A stretch of DNA of 64,000 bases from Cyathus striatus (lineage: Eukaryota > Basidiomycota > Agaricomycetes > Agaricales > Nidulariaceae). Below are positions 47,721-59,600 of the stretch, piece after piece. The stretch is from positions 1,736,001-1,800,000 of the forward strand of contig JAOVFP010000019.1 in NCBI GenBank assembly GCA_025738555.1. The letters run 5' to 3'. The notes under the pieces were generated by a model. The model made no database searches. It was not told the origin of the DNA and worked only from the letters and a program-made list of their open reading frames with translations. A program made the position numbers and the translations under genes. The first letter of the stretch is position 1. Each line of letters starts with the position of its first letter.

Positions 47721-49088
47721 ATGGACTCTCTTACACAGACAATTCGACTGCTACTGGAGCACATGCAGAATATCACCGTGCGTTCTTGACCCTCAGCTTG
47801 TTATATCATAAATTTATCAACTCCTGCAGTATTTACATGGTATTTAATTGTTTTCTGTGACCGATAAAATTTATCTCATTAGAGATATCTCCATTATAAG
47901 TGGCCGCCCTGACCCTCTGGGTAAGTCGCCTCGTCAAACATATAATTATGGATTTGAACATTCACAACCAGGTATTTGAGCACCTCATTACAATGGACAT
48001 GGAAGTCGCGTATATCTGGACATCGCCAAATTGGAGTGTGGTGAAAGCGTTATATTTCATTGTGAGATGTGGTACATATGTCGATATCTGCTTGGACATA
48101 GTTGGTGGGTAAAGTGCTATAAAACTTTGAGATCACTTTTCTGACTATTATACAGTACAGTTGTTCCCTTCGCTGTCTCCCAAAGCATGCAAGTCTCTTT
48201 ACTACATTATACTATGTGAGCTTCGCGCTTAAATCTTCAACGACTAGTTTTTAACTCAGTTTGTACTTCATTCAATCTTTCAGGGTCTCTTTCGATCGGA
48301 GTGACAGCTTCCGAGGGTCAGTATTCTTTTTCTCGCGATCTGAGCAGTGTATTCAATTACGGTAATCACTGCCCAGTTATCTTAACCCTTCGTGTTTGGG
48401 CAGTTTGGAAAAAGACCAGAAATATGGCCATCATGTTAACTGTACTCTTCATTGGTGCCATGGTATCGACATATGCTGGTAACGGAATTCTCGCAACTTC
48501 TTTAAAGTGTACGCACTTCACGCGTACTATAATTTAGCAACAATATTAACTAATCATTACTGACCTAAGTCGAGTCGCAAGACTTGCTTCATATACATGG
48601 ATGTCTTATAACCAGTGCAAATATCCGGATGGGGAAGGAAATTTTTGGGTGTATGTTGGCTTACAATACAGGTGAGAACATTGCTGAGAATAATAGCTGA
48701 TCCTTGGTCTATCCATACTAACATGAAATTATATATATCGGAAGTCATGATGCTGTTTATGCTACCACCTGCATACAAAGCTTGTCAGTCAAACATTCTA
48801 CGAGCTTCATGATTTACTAGCTTTAACGAGCTAGCAGTTAACACGGGAGGTAGATCAATTATGACGAGCGTTGTCATAAAAGACGGTAGGGATTCACGCT
48901 GAATAGAGACTTCGGAAATTTTATTTGTTCATAAGGAATCATATATTACATCTATGTATTCGGTGAGTGTCACAGCTAACGCTCCAGGTATTCTTGGACG
49001 ATTGACTAGAAGCCGAATAGTTTTCACGTTGGCAGATTTGACCATTCAGCTGAAGCTTAGTGTGAGTGTTAACTTCTCTAACTTATAA
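47721..49088 (+). CDS. DUF6533-like membrane protein, inverted block copy
   Basis: Plus-strand member of the family. ATG at 47721 (MDSLTQTIRLLLEHMQNIT). Tiny exon YLH joins VAALTLW, then VFEHLITMDMEVAYIWTSPN and VRCGTYVDICLDIV, QLFPSLSPKACKSLYYIIL, VSIGVTASE, VILTLRVWAVWKKTRNMAIM, all through GT-AG introns. Downstream pieces: GCLITSANIRMGKEIFG, SEVMMLFMLPPAYKA, SIMTSVVIKDG, ILGRLTRSRIVFTLADL, stop near 49086-49088. CGA codons in LGRLTRSR are intact here, unlike blocks 1 and 2. The order of predicted membrane helices and the ExILTLR motif match DUF6533; function unknown. The best-preserved copy of this subfamily in the window; the exact 3' exons are approximate. Confidence 0.68.
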
Positions 49089-49659
49089 CTGTTTCTTACA
49101 AATCTGTCATTTCGTAGCCTGACTACTTTTCACTATTTTCACCGTACGATAGTCATTACTTTCTGATTGTGGAGACTAATGAACGAACATATTAGCCTTT
49201 GGCATGTGCTCTATTCGGCACTCTGTTGCCGCGTAGTTCTAAACATACGCGAACAAGGGCTGAAACGTGGTCAAGTATACCTCTCCACAATTTCAGGGGT
49301 GTAGGTTTCTTTGTTTTCGGGCTTGTGTATGTAAATCAATGCTTGTGGCACTGTGATGTACTATATGACTTCTAGTGATATGTCAGAAAATAACATTGCC
49401 TAATCTATGAGTACACTTCGCAGTATTACAGGATTCTAAACTCATCACCTATGTTATTGAGGCCAGTTGTTATAGTGTATCTGCAATTATTATACATAAC
49501 TCCTAGAGCACATTGACTACTTGCCGAGCACAGAAGGAATGATATAAATCGTAACAAACCAAATTGAACATAGAAATGTGATATTAAGAAGTAATAAGAA
49601 GATTGACAGTACTTATAATAGGATATTGGGAGTTCAATCAATCTCTATTTCATATACAG
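49089..49659. other. AT-rich spacer, no gene seen
   Basis: Between the DUF6533-like gene and fragment T4, where the 3' two-thirds of a TRM44 copy would be expected in an inverted block. It is absent. Confidence 0.45.
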
Positions 49660-50212
49660 TGAATAAGATGCACCTCAAAGACATGATCCGTAACCGCCCT
49701 CTGCAAACCCACCAAATACCCCACCGCTCCCTAAGCGTAACATACAAATCCCGATAGGTAGTAACGCAATTCTCTGCCCTCCATAACAGGCGTAAGCACC
49801 ACCACGCCCACCCTTCCACTATCCCTTCCTCATCCTCAGCACTGCTCCAGCTCACTGTCCCGCCCCAGCTGCCTAGGTAAGGGTCGCCGCCTTATACACC
49901 CGTACGAATTGCAACCCTTCAATAAGCGGGTATGATAGATTCGGATTTACAGCGAACTTCAGACCGTAGAATGAGAGTAGAGTTGTATTCTGGATGGCGA
50001 ATAATCTGCAGCAGTGCAGCTTCAAACTACCCATCTAAGTATCAGCCCACACCACATAAAAAAAGGGACAGAAAAACCAGTTCACTAGGGAACTCCGCAG
50101 CACAAGATATCGTCTGCAACCATGGTATTGGGAGGGTAATTGAATGCGGGGGACAGATCGGGGTGTGTGTGTGGAATGCCGGTGTGAATTTGGGAGGAGG
50201 CGAGGTGCTGAT
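49660..50212 (-). pseudogene. TRM44-type 5' fragment T4
   Basis: Minus-strand remains of exons 1-2: PKFTPAFHTHTPICPPH, WLQTISCAAEFPSEL, then RSEVR-type sequence, GRELRYY and DLYVTLRERW, ending at TDHVFE before a GTGCAT donor near 49665. The start codon is lost (ATC at 50212-50210), and about 200 bases between GRELRYY and DLYVTL are deleted. It lies head-to-head with T5 and belongs to an inverted TRM44/DUF6533 block. Confidence 0.8.
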
Positions 50213-50339
50213 TTCGTTTATGGTGGGTTGTATGGGGTTAATGCGAGTGGGTAGATCACTAGCGTCGAAAGGTAGGGAGTAGGGGTGAATAATGAGCGCG
50301 CCGGACCGTTCTGGACCGTGGTCTCTTCTGGGATCACGA

Positions 50340-50528
50340 CAGATCACGACTCGACAAGTACCACCCACACGTGATCCCACCAAGACGATCCTGGAGATTT
50401 TCCAACCGAAAGTCCAACCGGACCACCAACCAACCACCAACGGTCCAACGCGCTCGTTACCCACTCCTATTTCCGCTCCCTTCCTACTACAGTCCATACT
50501 TCAAGCAGAACCAAACCAGCTCAACGAA
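50340..50528 (+). promoter_or_regulatory. T5 upstream region with CACGTG box
   Basis: CACGTG at 50368-50373 within the block shared with T3 and T2. A polypyrimidine TTCCGCTCCCTTCC precedes the ATG. T4 starts 317 bases away on the other strand, so the region was probably bidirectional after the inversion. Confidence 0.5.
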
Positions 50529-53500
50529 ATGAGCACCCCACCCCGCCCCAAATTCACACCGGCATTCTACACCCCCACTGACCCACCTCCTCTACGCTCG
50601 CCCTCTCTCCCAATACCATGGCTGCCAATGATATCGTGCGCGGCGGAGTTTCCCATCGAACTGGTTTGTCTCTCCCCTTATTTTGTGTAGTGTGAGCTGA
50701 TAGTTAGAGGGGTAGTTCGAAGCTGCCCTGCTGCAGATCATCAACCATCCCGAGTACAACTCAACCCTCATCCTACGATCCGAAGTTCTCTGGGAATCCG
50801 ATTCCATTTTACAAGAATTTCCAGAGGAAGTACCGCGTATTGATGGGCTGCAAATTGTACGATGTATACGGAGACGTCTGTTACCTAGGAGGCCGGGGCG
50901 AGATGGATCGCTGGAGCAGTTTTGCACTTTCTATGCGGCTGAGGGAGAGGTGAGGGTGGTGGTTCTTACGCCCGTTGTGGAGGAAGGGAGGGAGTTGCCG
51001 TATTACCACCCCTCAGTATCACACCTCGCATTTCGCTTCATCCCCTGTCCGTCCTCCCCTCCCTCCCCCTCTCACACTTCCTCTCCTTCTTCTACCCCTT
51101 CCCCCTCCCCCCCCCCCCCTCCTCCGCATCGAAACAATCCCCCTCCAAAACACACCAACAGACCCTTCCTCCCGCCTCACTCGCACATCCCTATCGCTCC
51201 TCGACACGCTCCACCGCTACGGATGGGGTATGCTGACGGGGTACAAGAAACGCGTGAACCATGACGTGTTGGTGCCGAGGGAAAGGTATCAGGATTTATA
51301 TGTCGTTTTGAGGGAGAGGTGGGGGTATTTGGTCGGCGTGTGGAGGGAGGTTACGGATCCTAGGAAACATGTTTTTGAGGTGGGTTTTGTTCATTGTCTG
51401 CTCTTCGTATTAACGAACTAACGACTAACGACTTACGACAAGGACATAGGAATCGCAACGTACCTAATTCTCCTCTGGAAAGACACTTTCTCGCCTCCCG
51501 ATTCTCAAGATTCTGCAGACGATTACGATTATACGGAGGGAAAGACACCGTGGAAGGCATGGCCCCGTCCACCTGGGGGCTTTTTGGATCTAGGGTGCGT
51601 CCTTCTTGATTGTTCCCTTTCCTACTTCTCTCTCTATCCCGCACTCCTTCTGCTACGGCCTTCATGACATCCACCATTGCCTTCATCCTCTTCTTCCGCG
51701 TTAGGGTTAGGGTTCCACTCTACTTATCTATTCCAGTCTTTCGTTATTATATCTGGCCTCAACGGCTACATTCGCATATTCAGTTCACTTATTATCTGCA
51801 TTGCGGTGCATGCCTATGCGTTTTATGGTCGTTTCTGCTTTATCTGTGCTTTTTCCATGACGTTTATCAGCTGTTGCTTTTCATTCCAGATTGATCCTTC
51901 TCCCTTTTTCGCTGTTTCTCGTTTTCCTCTTTATCTATATTCTATCCTGCGTCACGCTCTTCGTTTCTAGTCCCTTTGGGCACTGCCCCTGGCTGAGCCT
52001 CTCAATCCCGTTCCTTCGGGGCGTTGCTCCAACTGCCCAGCTTCACCCCGCTTCACCCCGCTTCAGGCGTAGTACGAAGTTCTGTGTGCCTTCACTTTCT
52101 TCGCTTTTATTCTGTCCATTTTATTCTTACTCCCTCTGAGATTTATACTCACGGGGTTCTGATCATTCATGACATTCTCTGTTGATCCTCATGTCCTCGG
52201 TTTTCGTTTACGGGTTTCTCGTTGGTTCACTATGTCATTCTCATTCACTTAGCCTTTTATTATAACTTCGTTGCTTCTGGTTTACATTTTCTGTTGAGCT
52301 TCACGTCCTCGTTACTGATTACCGAGTTTCTCCTGATTCCTCCTTCTTTCCAGTCACTTCTTTGTATGAGGGCACATCCTCTGACGTTCTCGTTCTTTGC
52401 TATATGGAATTCTCTGTGTTAGACGCTCTTTTATTTCTTGGTTTTTTTCCTGCTTAACTACTTCTTCTATCTTCGCTGCTTTTGTAGCGTTACCTTTTCT
52501 GCTGAGTTTTCTTCGTGCCCTTTCCGCTGAGCCACGTCTTTGCTTCTGGTGTCAGTCTCAGTTGAGCTTCAGGTTCACGTTGCTTCACGTCATCGATTTC
52601 AGTTTCACGTTCACTTCTTCCTTCTCTTTATGCTTTGCTAGTTTTTCAGTCTTTGCTGTCTCGGGGCGTCAACCTCTGGTATTGAAAGTTATGCTCAATG
52701 TGCTTCATATTTTCGTTTTTGATTCATGTGTCTCTCGTTGGCCTTCGCTTGTTCACTTCTCCATGCTCTTTTTGATTCTCTGTTCATTTTGTCGTTACTG
52801 CTTGTGGGAGTTAGTACACCCGCTCCCTATATGCACTGCCTTCCTGCTTTTACGCTCTTGTTTCTTTATTCCGTCGACACGTTTTCAAGATGGTTTTCTT
52901 TTTCTGCACGTACGCCCTTCAGCACACGTCTTCGCTGTTCTTGCCGCAGCTCTATCTCCTGACAATCACTTTCTGTAAACTGCACTTTTTGTTACGCACT
53001 CCTTCCTTTTCTATTTCATTTTTTTATAACCCGTACTCTCGGTATCCCAGCTAACATTCTACAACTAGATGCGGAAACGGCCTTCTTACACACATTCTTG
53101 TATCGGAAGGATACGAAGGGTACGGTATCGACTTACGTGCGCGATCGTCTTGGGAAGGTTATTCTGAAGAGACGCAGGCTAGGTTGAAAGTGGTCGCTGT
53201 TGATCCTACCGTCGTTCCTTCTAGTTCCAGTACGTTCATTTCCTCTTATTTCATTCCATTATCCTACACCATGCCCTAGCTTCTCATTCCAATGAAAGCA
53301 CGTCTCCTGACCAACCGAATCCACTACAAACATACCTCCCAAAAGACTCATGGATAATTTCGAACCACGCAGATGAACTTACACCTTGGACTCCTCTTCT
53401 TGCTGTTTTGTATGGGTGTACGGGGTATATTAGTATTCCGTGTTGTCCTTGGAGTTTTGATGCGAAGTTTGATCGGGCGCAAGTTGGGGAGTTTTTATGT

Positions 53501-53906
53501 TCTGCTAACAGTGAAGATGTCGATGAAGATGTCGAGGAAAGTGCATCGAAAACGGAAGATGAACAGAGGGAGAAAGAAGAGGAGGAGCTAGGGCTTGGTG
53601 CACCTGGTGAGAAAAGCGCATATGCGACGTATAGATTGTGGCTTGCAAGGTTGAGCGCGCGTTGTGGATGGCTCGTGGAGGCTGATACGTTGAGGATTCC
53701 GAGTACGAGGAATTGGGGTGTTGTTGGTTAGTCTTTTAGTTTCGTTCTCATACTTGTACGGTACTGAATGAAGATGCGTAGGTCGGAAACGGGGTAAAGT
53801 GCCACCTAGCGAAGCACTGGAAAATGTGTTGGGGATTATACGGAATGTGAATGAACGAGGGGTGTTTAAGACTAGGGTTCCGGAGGGGAAGGCTGGGGAA
53901 CATTAG
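50529..53906 (+). CDS. TRM44: TRM44-type tRNA(Ser) Um44 2'-O-methyltransferase, copy T5
   Basis: Best copy. Exons 50529-50663, 50737-51379, 51443-51594, 53069-53229, 53280-53726, 53782-53906 join in phase to about 553 residues. Landmarks: HPEYNSTLILRSEV (about 48), RRPGRDGSLEQF (about 95), GYKKRVNHDVLVPRERYQDL (about 215), TDPRKHVFE (to 259), DIGIATYLILLW, WPRPPGGFLDLGCGNGLL (SAM motif I about 307-316), GYGIDLRAR, ISNHADELTPW (about 390), SIPCCPWSFD, LRIPSTRNWGVVG, RGVFKTRVPEGKAGEH at the end. This is the TRM44 layout; it would methylate ribose of U44 in tRNA(Ser). One defect: a C-run at 51107-51119 leaves exon 2 one base too long (643 instead of 642), shifting frame before LRIETIP. It may be an error, a polymorphism or a true break. 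Confidence 0.85.
51595..53068 (+). other. long pyrimidine-rich intron of T5 within SAM motif I
   Basis: 1474-bp intron, donor GTGCGT and acceptor CTAG, cutting the glycine codon of DLG|CGNG. T3 has its counterpart at 44439-45568 (1130 bp). The sequence is C/T-rich and contains degenerate repeats built on TTGAGCTTCACG and TCGTTGCTTCTGG. No gene inside; ORFs here are compositional. Confidence 0.75.
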
Positions 53907-54725
53907 AACTCTGGTATACTCCTGTTTCATCGTGTATGCCATGGCGGTGGTGTATGTAAGTATGATATATACGATTAGGAAATGGAGCTTGATGGATCTA
54001 TGAATAGCTAGTAAAACATCATATCTTCTCTCGCTAATTGTGGAACTGATTGATCTTTCGGATAGTAAAAATAGAAATAGATCTATGATCGAAGACATTC
54101 TAACAGAGACAAAAATATTCGCAGGGGAGACATCATCATGTGGTTCCTTACATTGTAAGGCTATTCCTGAGTCATGAAAACATACTGCTTCGCGATAAAA
54201 AAAAAAAGAGTTATTATTATTGTTCGACATGTCAAAGATGTTGTTTTTCAGCCGTAATTTGGCCGTAAGGATACTTATTGGGAAAGCGGAAACTTTCAAA
54301 AGCTTCTCGCCAGTCTAAACATCAATCAATTATCATTGTGTATGTACTCATTGATAAAATTGCAAACGACATGTGACACAGGAATTGAGCCGCTTCCGAG
54401 GATAAGGACATAATGTTCCGAGCATTATCTTTACTCTTATGTATTCAAGTACATACGTGAGCGGACCGGGTGGAACAGGAATAGAAATAAGGCGGCGTGC
54501 TGTAGGTATAGAAGAGACCACACAGCCTTTTACCTCCGTTCATAATGGATTAATTATGAAGCGTGCCTGAAATTCGTGTCGTAAGTACAGGTATTTTTGC
54601 TGACCACTAGCGTAAGTGCGATAGAAGACGTTAGTCAGAATTGAATAACTGTTTACGCAGGATTTATATAAGCGCATCTGTCGGTCTGTCAGACTTTGTC
54701 GAGAGCTCAACCCAATCACATTTCG
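53907..54725. other. 3' flank of T5 and upstream region of 54726 gene
   Basis: The first 300 bases match the flank of T3. The minus ORF over 53748-54299 overlaps this conserved flank, but no motif supports it. Confidence 0.45.
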
Positions 54726-56459
54726 ATGGTAGACAATGGAGTAGCTGAATACATAGAAATCTTTACAGCTGTCAACCTGGTATATGGTATCAATCCTATA
54801 TTCCTGCACTTACTGCCTCTACATTCTAAACTTCTTATCTTTCAGCGGCTGCTGTAGCCTCTCTTGCATACGACATTGTATACTCTTTTATTGACGAGGT
54901 AATATCTGGGCCTTAAATGTTACGTTTTTCACTCAACATGGCATTTCTATCTTACAGGTGAAGTATATATGGTGGTAAGACAAGTCTTTCTGGATTAATG
55001 ACATATCATGTAGCTTACTAGTAATCCAGGGGAATGAGATGGTCGCTCCCCAAGATTCTGTACATAGTTGCACGATACTACTCCCCGATATACCTGTTGT
55101 AAGTTTAACTACGTTCTTTGGAGATTACTCACTATTAAATTATCAGAATCGAGATTATTCGTGGGTAATCCATAATTCCAATAGATGCGACTTGATTATA
55201 TTGCAACATCTTGTAGTTCCGTATAACTTTTCACTCAGATATGTATCTGTGGCTGTAAGTTGAGAATATTGCTAGTCATACTGCAATAACTATATGTCGT
55301 TTCTGCAGGTGTAATCATTCAAATGTTTCTATATCTTCACTGAAGACTTACGGCTGTTACAGTTGCCAAGGGACCGGTTGGTTTCACGGCTTGTAACATC
55401 TTGTTTCTTTTCATAAAATAAAACATACTGACAATCTGATACTATTTCAATAGTGGGGGTCTGATTGTCATCAGTACGGCGGTTGATCTTATCCTGATAT
55501 TTCGGGTGTGTGCCCTCTATGGAAACAGCAAGCGAGGTCGGCTTTTATGTAATTTTTAAAACGTTAACTTATGTATTGGCTGTCACTACAACAGTTATAT
55601 TCCTTTTAGGACTGGAATTATTGGGTAGGACAAACTAATAATAGCCTGGAGCATACTCTCATACATCCTTTTGCTAGTGCAATTCACGGTTTGATGTTCG
55701 CTTCCGCCATTGCCTCGAGGCATTAATCGGCCTCCGTTTAGGCTACTCTCGTCGTCACAGCAATTATCACAAGCACCATTTTAAGAAATGGGAACATCAT
55801 CGCTGTACCAGGAGTTGGATGTGCAGACGGGGCACTCCCTCCATCCAAACAGAATCTTCTCCGGGTGTTGCAAGCAGCCTCTCTTGGAATTACACTCGCT
55901 CTACACAGTACGTTTTCATTCAATCTAACTATCAGTATAATCGCATTCTGAAATTAATTTTGCTAGCAACATTATTTCTCTTAACCATTGTGAAAGCAAG
56001 CACGAGCTACGCACATGACAGTGGGGTGTTAACTCTGAGGAATGTACTGAAAAATGATAGGAGTGCCTTTCCACTCTTGGTATCATTCCTCCGCGATGGG
56101 ACGATGTATTTTGCTATCCTCTTTGGTATGATATTTTATCAAAGTTCAATCAAAAATGTAATGCTCACATGCTTAAGTAACAACTGTTCTCGTCACGCTG
56201 TACGTCTGCTATGTTTAAAATATGTTTCTTCCATCAATTCATTGCATTAGGTGCTATATCTCAATTCTTTCCTTCTCAGTAAGGGCCTACTTCCTTTATA
56301 TGTTTTGCATCTCAACTTTCTCAGGGATCTCGTCTGATACTAAAACTCAGAAAGATGTCGAATGTAGACAAAGAGAATGAAGATGGTCCGGTGGTGTCGC
56401 GTTCAATTTATTTTGCACAGGCCGGTGGTGTATCCAACGAGTTGGAGGAAAATTATTAG
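54726..56459 (+). CDS. DUF6533-like membrane protein next to T5
   Basis: A second, more distant member. ATG at 54726 (MVDNGVAEYIEIFTAVNLVY); intron 54787-54845; exon 54846-54898 gives AAVASLAYDIVYSFIDE; intron 54899-54957; then VKYIWW. Later: LIVISTAVDLILIFRVCALY (about 55470), TLVVTAIITSTILRNGN and VPGVGCADGALPPSKQN (55740-55850), LRVLQAASLGITLAL, LLATLFLLTIVKA, SFLRDGTMYFAILFGM (about 56090), SRLILKLRKMSNVDK and a TAG at 56457-56459. The YD..YSFIDEVKYIW, RVCALYGNSKR and RDGxxYF motifs are the family signature. Middle exons (54960-55460) are only roughly placed. Reads as intact. Plus strand, about 820 bp downstream of T5 in the same direction. Confidence 0.72.
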
Positions 56460-56774
56460 GTTTTGTGAAAGTAAATTATGAAAATCGCTAGTGGATTGAA
56501 ATCAGTTAATTATGAATCCTCGCTTACGAATCTATTTTTGTTTATATTCGACGTTGATACCAAATAGTAGATACCAACGGTTTCCAACCTATGTACACGT
56601 AGTCTACCGTGACTCCGTGAGTAACACAATTCGACCACCATTTAGGCCACCCTTCGAATTTCAGCGAAATATTAAACCTCCCCATAATCGAAGCCAAGAT
56701 AGATATATCTCGAGTCACTGCCACAACATTCTCACAGATGTTGTGCTTACTACGGATACAAGATGCACATGAAT

Positions 56775-57260
56775 TTATACTGACTCAACTGAGGTAGAAA
56801 TTTACGTGGCGAGTGCGGGGGAGGTTACGGCCGCAGTGGTTACGGGTCTGATAAAACATGTCTTTGGGTACGTCAGTTCTAAGTTTACGGAGTGGAAATA
56901 TGAGGACTTACGGGAGTAGGATAAGTAGAAATTGCGCATTTTTGGACAGACACTGTTACATCCTCCCTAGTATTCTTCTTGGATCTTGTGCATGCCCCTC
57001 ACTGTTCATTCCTTGCCTTCGCTATTTTGCAACTATTCTCCACCCATATGGCCATTATCCCTATACTTCGGATTAGGGGCCTATTACTCGTACATCCAGG
57101 CTAATCCTATCCTCTTTCAGTGTTTTGTTACTGCCCTTACATTCTCGTACATACAGGGTATGATATTGATCTTCGCGCAACGTCCACAAGGGAAGAATAT
57201 TCTGAGAACATGCGTAGGAGGTTTCATTGGCGGTTTTTTGTTCTACAGTGCCAGGTTCTT
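56775..57260 (+). pseudogene. TRM44-type relic T6
   Basis: Traces of two TRM44 regions in order: GGGAGGTTACG followed by KHVFG (56810-56870), then GYDIDLRATSTREEYSENM (57158-57215), matching WREVTDPRKHVFE and GYGIDLRARSSWEGYSEET of T5. Insertions and frame changes between them make it a relic. Adjacent hydrophobic ORFs in the other frames look accidental. Confidence 0.6.
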
Positions 57261-59600
57261 CTGGTCACAGTACGTTCAACGTGTTTCAGAGCGTCAATTT
57301 TTCTCGTAAGGTCTCTACTTATGGGTAATTGAAGAGCTACAAGAGGACTTCAAAGTTCATGAAGGTTTCGCCTCAATTTCGACGGTGATGAATGTCAGCC
57401 CACTACCCAGCTCAGCCACGGTGAGCTTAGTATTTCAATCGGTCTTCGCTGATCAAGACTACTTTATGCAGACATTTTATCAACTGTGGTGACACTGAAG
57501 AGTGTCTTCCTGGCGATGGTACATGACTTTGTGCGCAAATAAAACCGGTGTTCATTATTTTCGCCTCTTCTGTTCCCACCATGCATGGTGGTCTCGGCCA
57601 CCCGTCCGTTGGCGCCTGTCCAATTAAAGGATAAAGAAATAAGGCCGGCAAGCGGCACAGCCCACTACCATACACCACAGTGCACGTACTTTTTCATTTC
57701 AGGTATAGTTTTAAATTCTCATATGGGTGATGAACTGGTTTATTTTGATTGTATGCATGGACTCAGTTAGAATACATGGGCTGTTGTTGGACTTTTGCTA
57801 GAGATAGAATAGACGTCTGCCCCAATCAACAATCAACAAACCACGTCGCGCATGGGCATTGTGACTCTACTTCCCATTGGCTTTCACCGTTCAGCTTCTA
57901 GGCTGCTTTTTGCTATTCATATGAAGATTCATTATGCTACTGCACTGTCAATCATATCTTGCACCACGAACTTGAATGTCTGTCTCCACTCTCGACTCCG
58001 CCCTTTGCCCCTAATAACTTCTTTTCACTGTAGAGTTTGGAATGTCTCAGATACGTCGGGACAAAACTACCTTTTCCCCGTTGTCGACATATAGCAATTC
58101 TGACACGACAATGTCGACGACTTTGGATACACCATCGTGTTGTCTCTGTGGTCTTGAGCACCTTCGCAGCATGTAATCCTCACAGGTACCAGATAGAAAC
58201 GAACAGTGGGATAGATGGTATACGGGGGATTAAGAGTGAGATGTAAGCATGAAGTATACTGGTGAGCTGTTAGTTACTCGTATTTCGCGCTATTCGTTTT
58301 GTGTTTGCGTTGCTTACTGCTCTTGTCATTCTGTTCCTCGTTCATTACTGCCGTGTACTGTCGTAACACTTCACAGCTTTCTCCCTTCCCCGACTCAAAG
58401 TTCCGCGATCCTGTCTCGCAGCACCATTTCTACGACCTATGTAGCTTCTTCTCGTTTCTTTCAACATTGGCTGTGGTGTTTCCTACTCCCATACTCAACC
58501 CGTTTACATTCTTTCCTTTGAGTGTACACCGTACGTGCTCTCGTAATTCTCCCTCAGTGCCTCCGTTGACCGTTCCACATCATCCATAGACATTTCAGAT
58601 GACGGTCTCACATTTATTCGCTCGTTTCGTCTGGCATAGTCGTTGCTTCCGTTTTTTGGCTTATCCATTCCTCCTTTCGGTTCTATCGCTTCAGTTTACT
58701 TCTCGTTGCCTCCGTCCAGTGTTACACGAGCGTCCTAACGTCCACTTTTTCTACTCGCTGACATCGATGTTGTTCTAGATTCCACATCATCTAGTTTGGG
58801 TTTCAACCCTGTGACGTTTCTCTCGCCTCGTCCCGGGTAACATGAACACTTCATATGATAATACTTCATGTATAGCCTTCGGGAGTTACTTTCGTTCTCT
58901 GTTCCTGCCGACTCCGTATCTTCTCTGTCTGATATGTGCAACATACGCAAGCCATCTCATTCGAGTTGTGAATTGCTTTTACGTCCTCTATGAGATGTTG
59001 TAACAATTCTTCTGACAATATACCAAGATAGTTAGTACGAGCCCTGAGTTCAATCACCAGTGTACTTATACCTGCCTGTGCCAATTATCCACTTTCACCC
59101 GTCAGTCGAGTACCAACCGGCGACGTAAGTTGCAGTGCAATTAATTTGAGCTCAAAAGAAGAGCGTAGCAATTTGGCACTTAGCAATGCGAACCTGGCAG
59201 CTAGCAACGTTGACTGAGCGTCTCAGGAGCGTCTGACTCGGCGATAGCTCGGAGCGTGGTTCGGTTCAATCCGAATGAGCTTTTACGTCAGCTTGTGATG
59301 CGCTCGGACTTACCCAACTTCTTCGGTTCGCTTTCTGGACCTGCCTACTTACCTCTTCCTCCTCCTCCTCCTCCTCCTCCCTGAAGTGGTGCCATCGAAG
59401 CTCAAAACGAAGCAACAACCGCCAGCCTCTCCTATATACAAGGTATGTCCCCGTTGTCTCTCTTGTCTCCCTGCTCCTGTCAAGTAACTTACACACATCG
59501 ACAGATTCAACAAGAGCGTTGTCGCTCCGTGCTCTTTCACTACCTACTTAGCGAGTCACTCCATCCTGGCCTTTTCTCGGTGTGTTTGAAGAAAGCACGC
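57261..59600. other. CpG-containing, pyrimidine-rich stretch, no gene recognised
   Basis: No motif found on either strand. Segments 58249-58740 resemble the C/T-rich TRM44 introns in composition, so further decayed copies are possible. Confidence 0.4.
59353..59381. repeat. CTC microsatellite
   Basis: Run of CTC/CCT triplets in otherwise unassigned sequence. Confidence 0.85.

Noticed and set aside
51601..52978. Hydrophobic Phe/Leu/Ser ORFs suggesting membrane proteins
   Set aside because: They lie wholly inside the long T5 intron and reflect its T/C-rich composition; the splice sites on either side are supported by the joined TRM44 motif.
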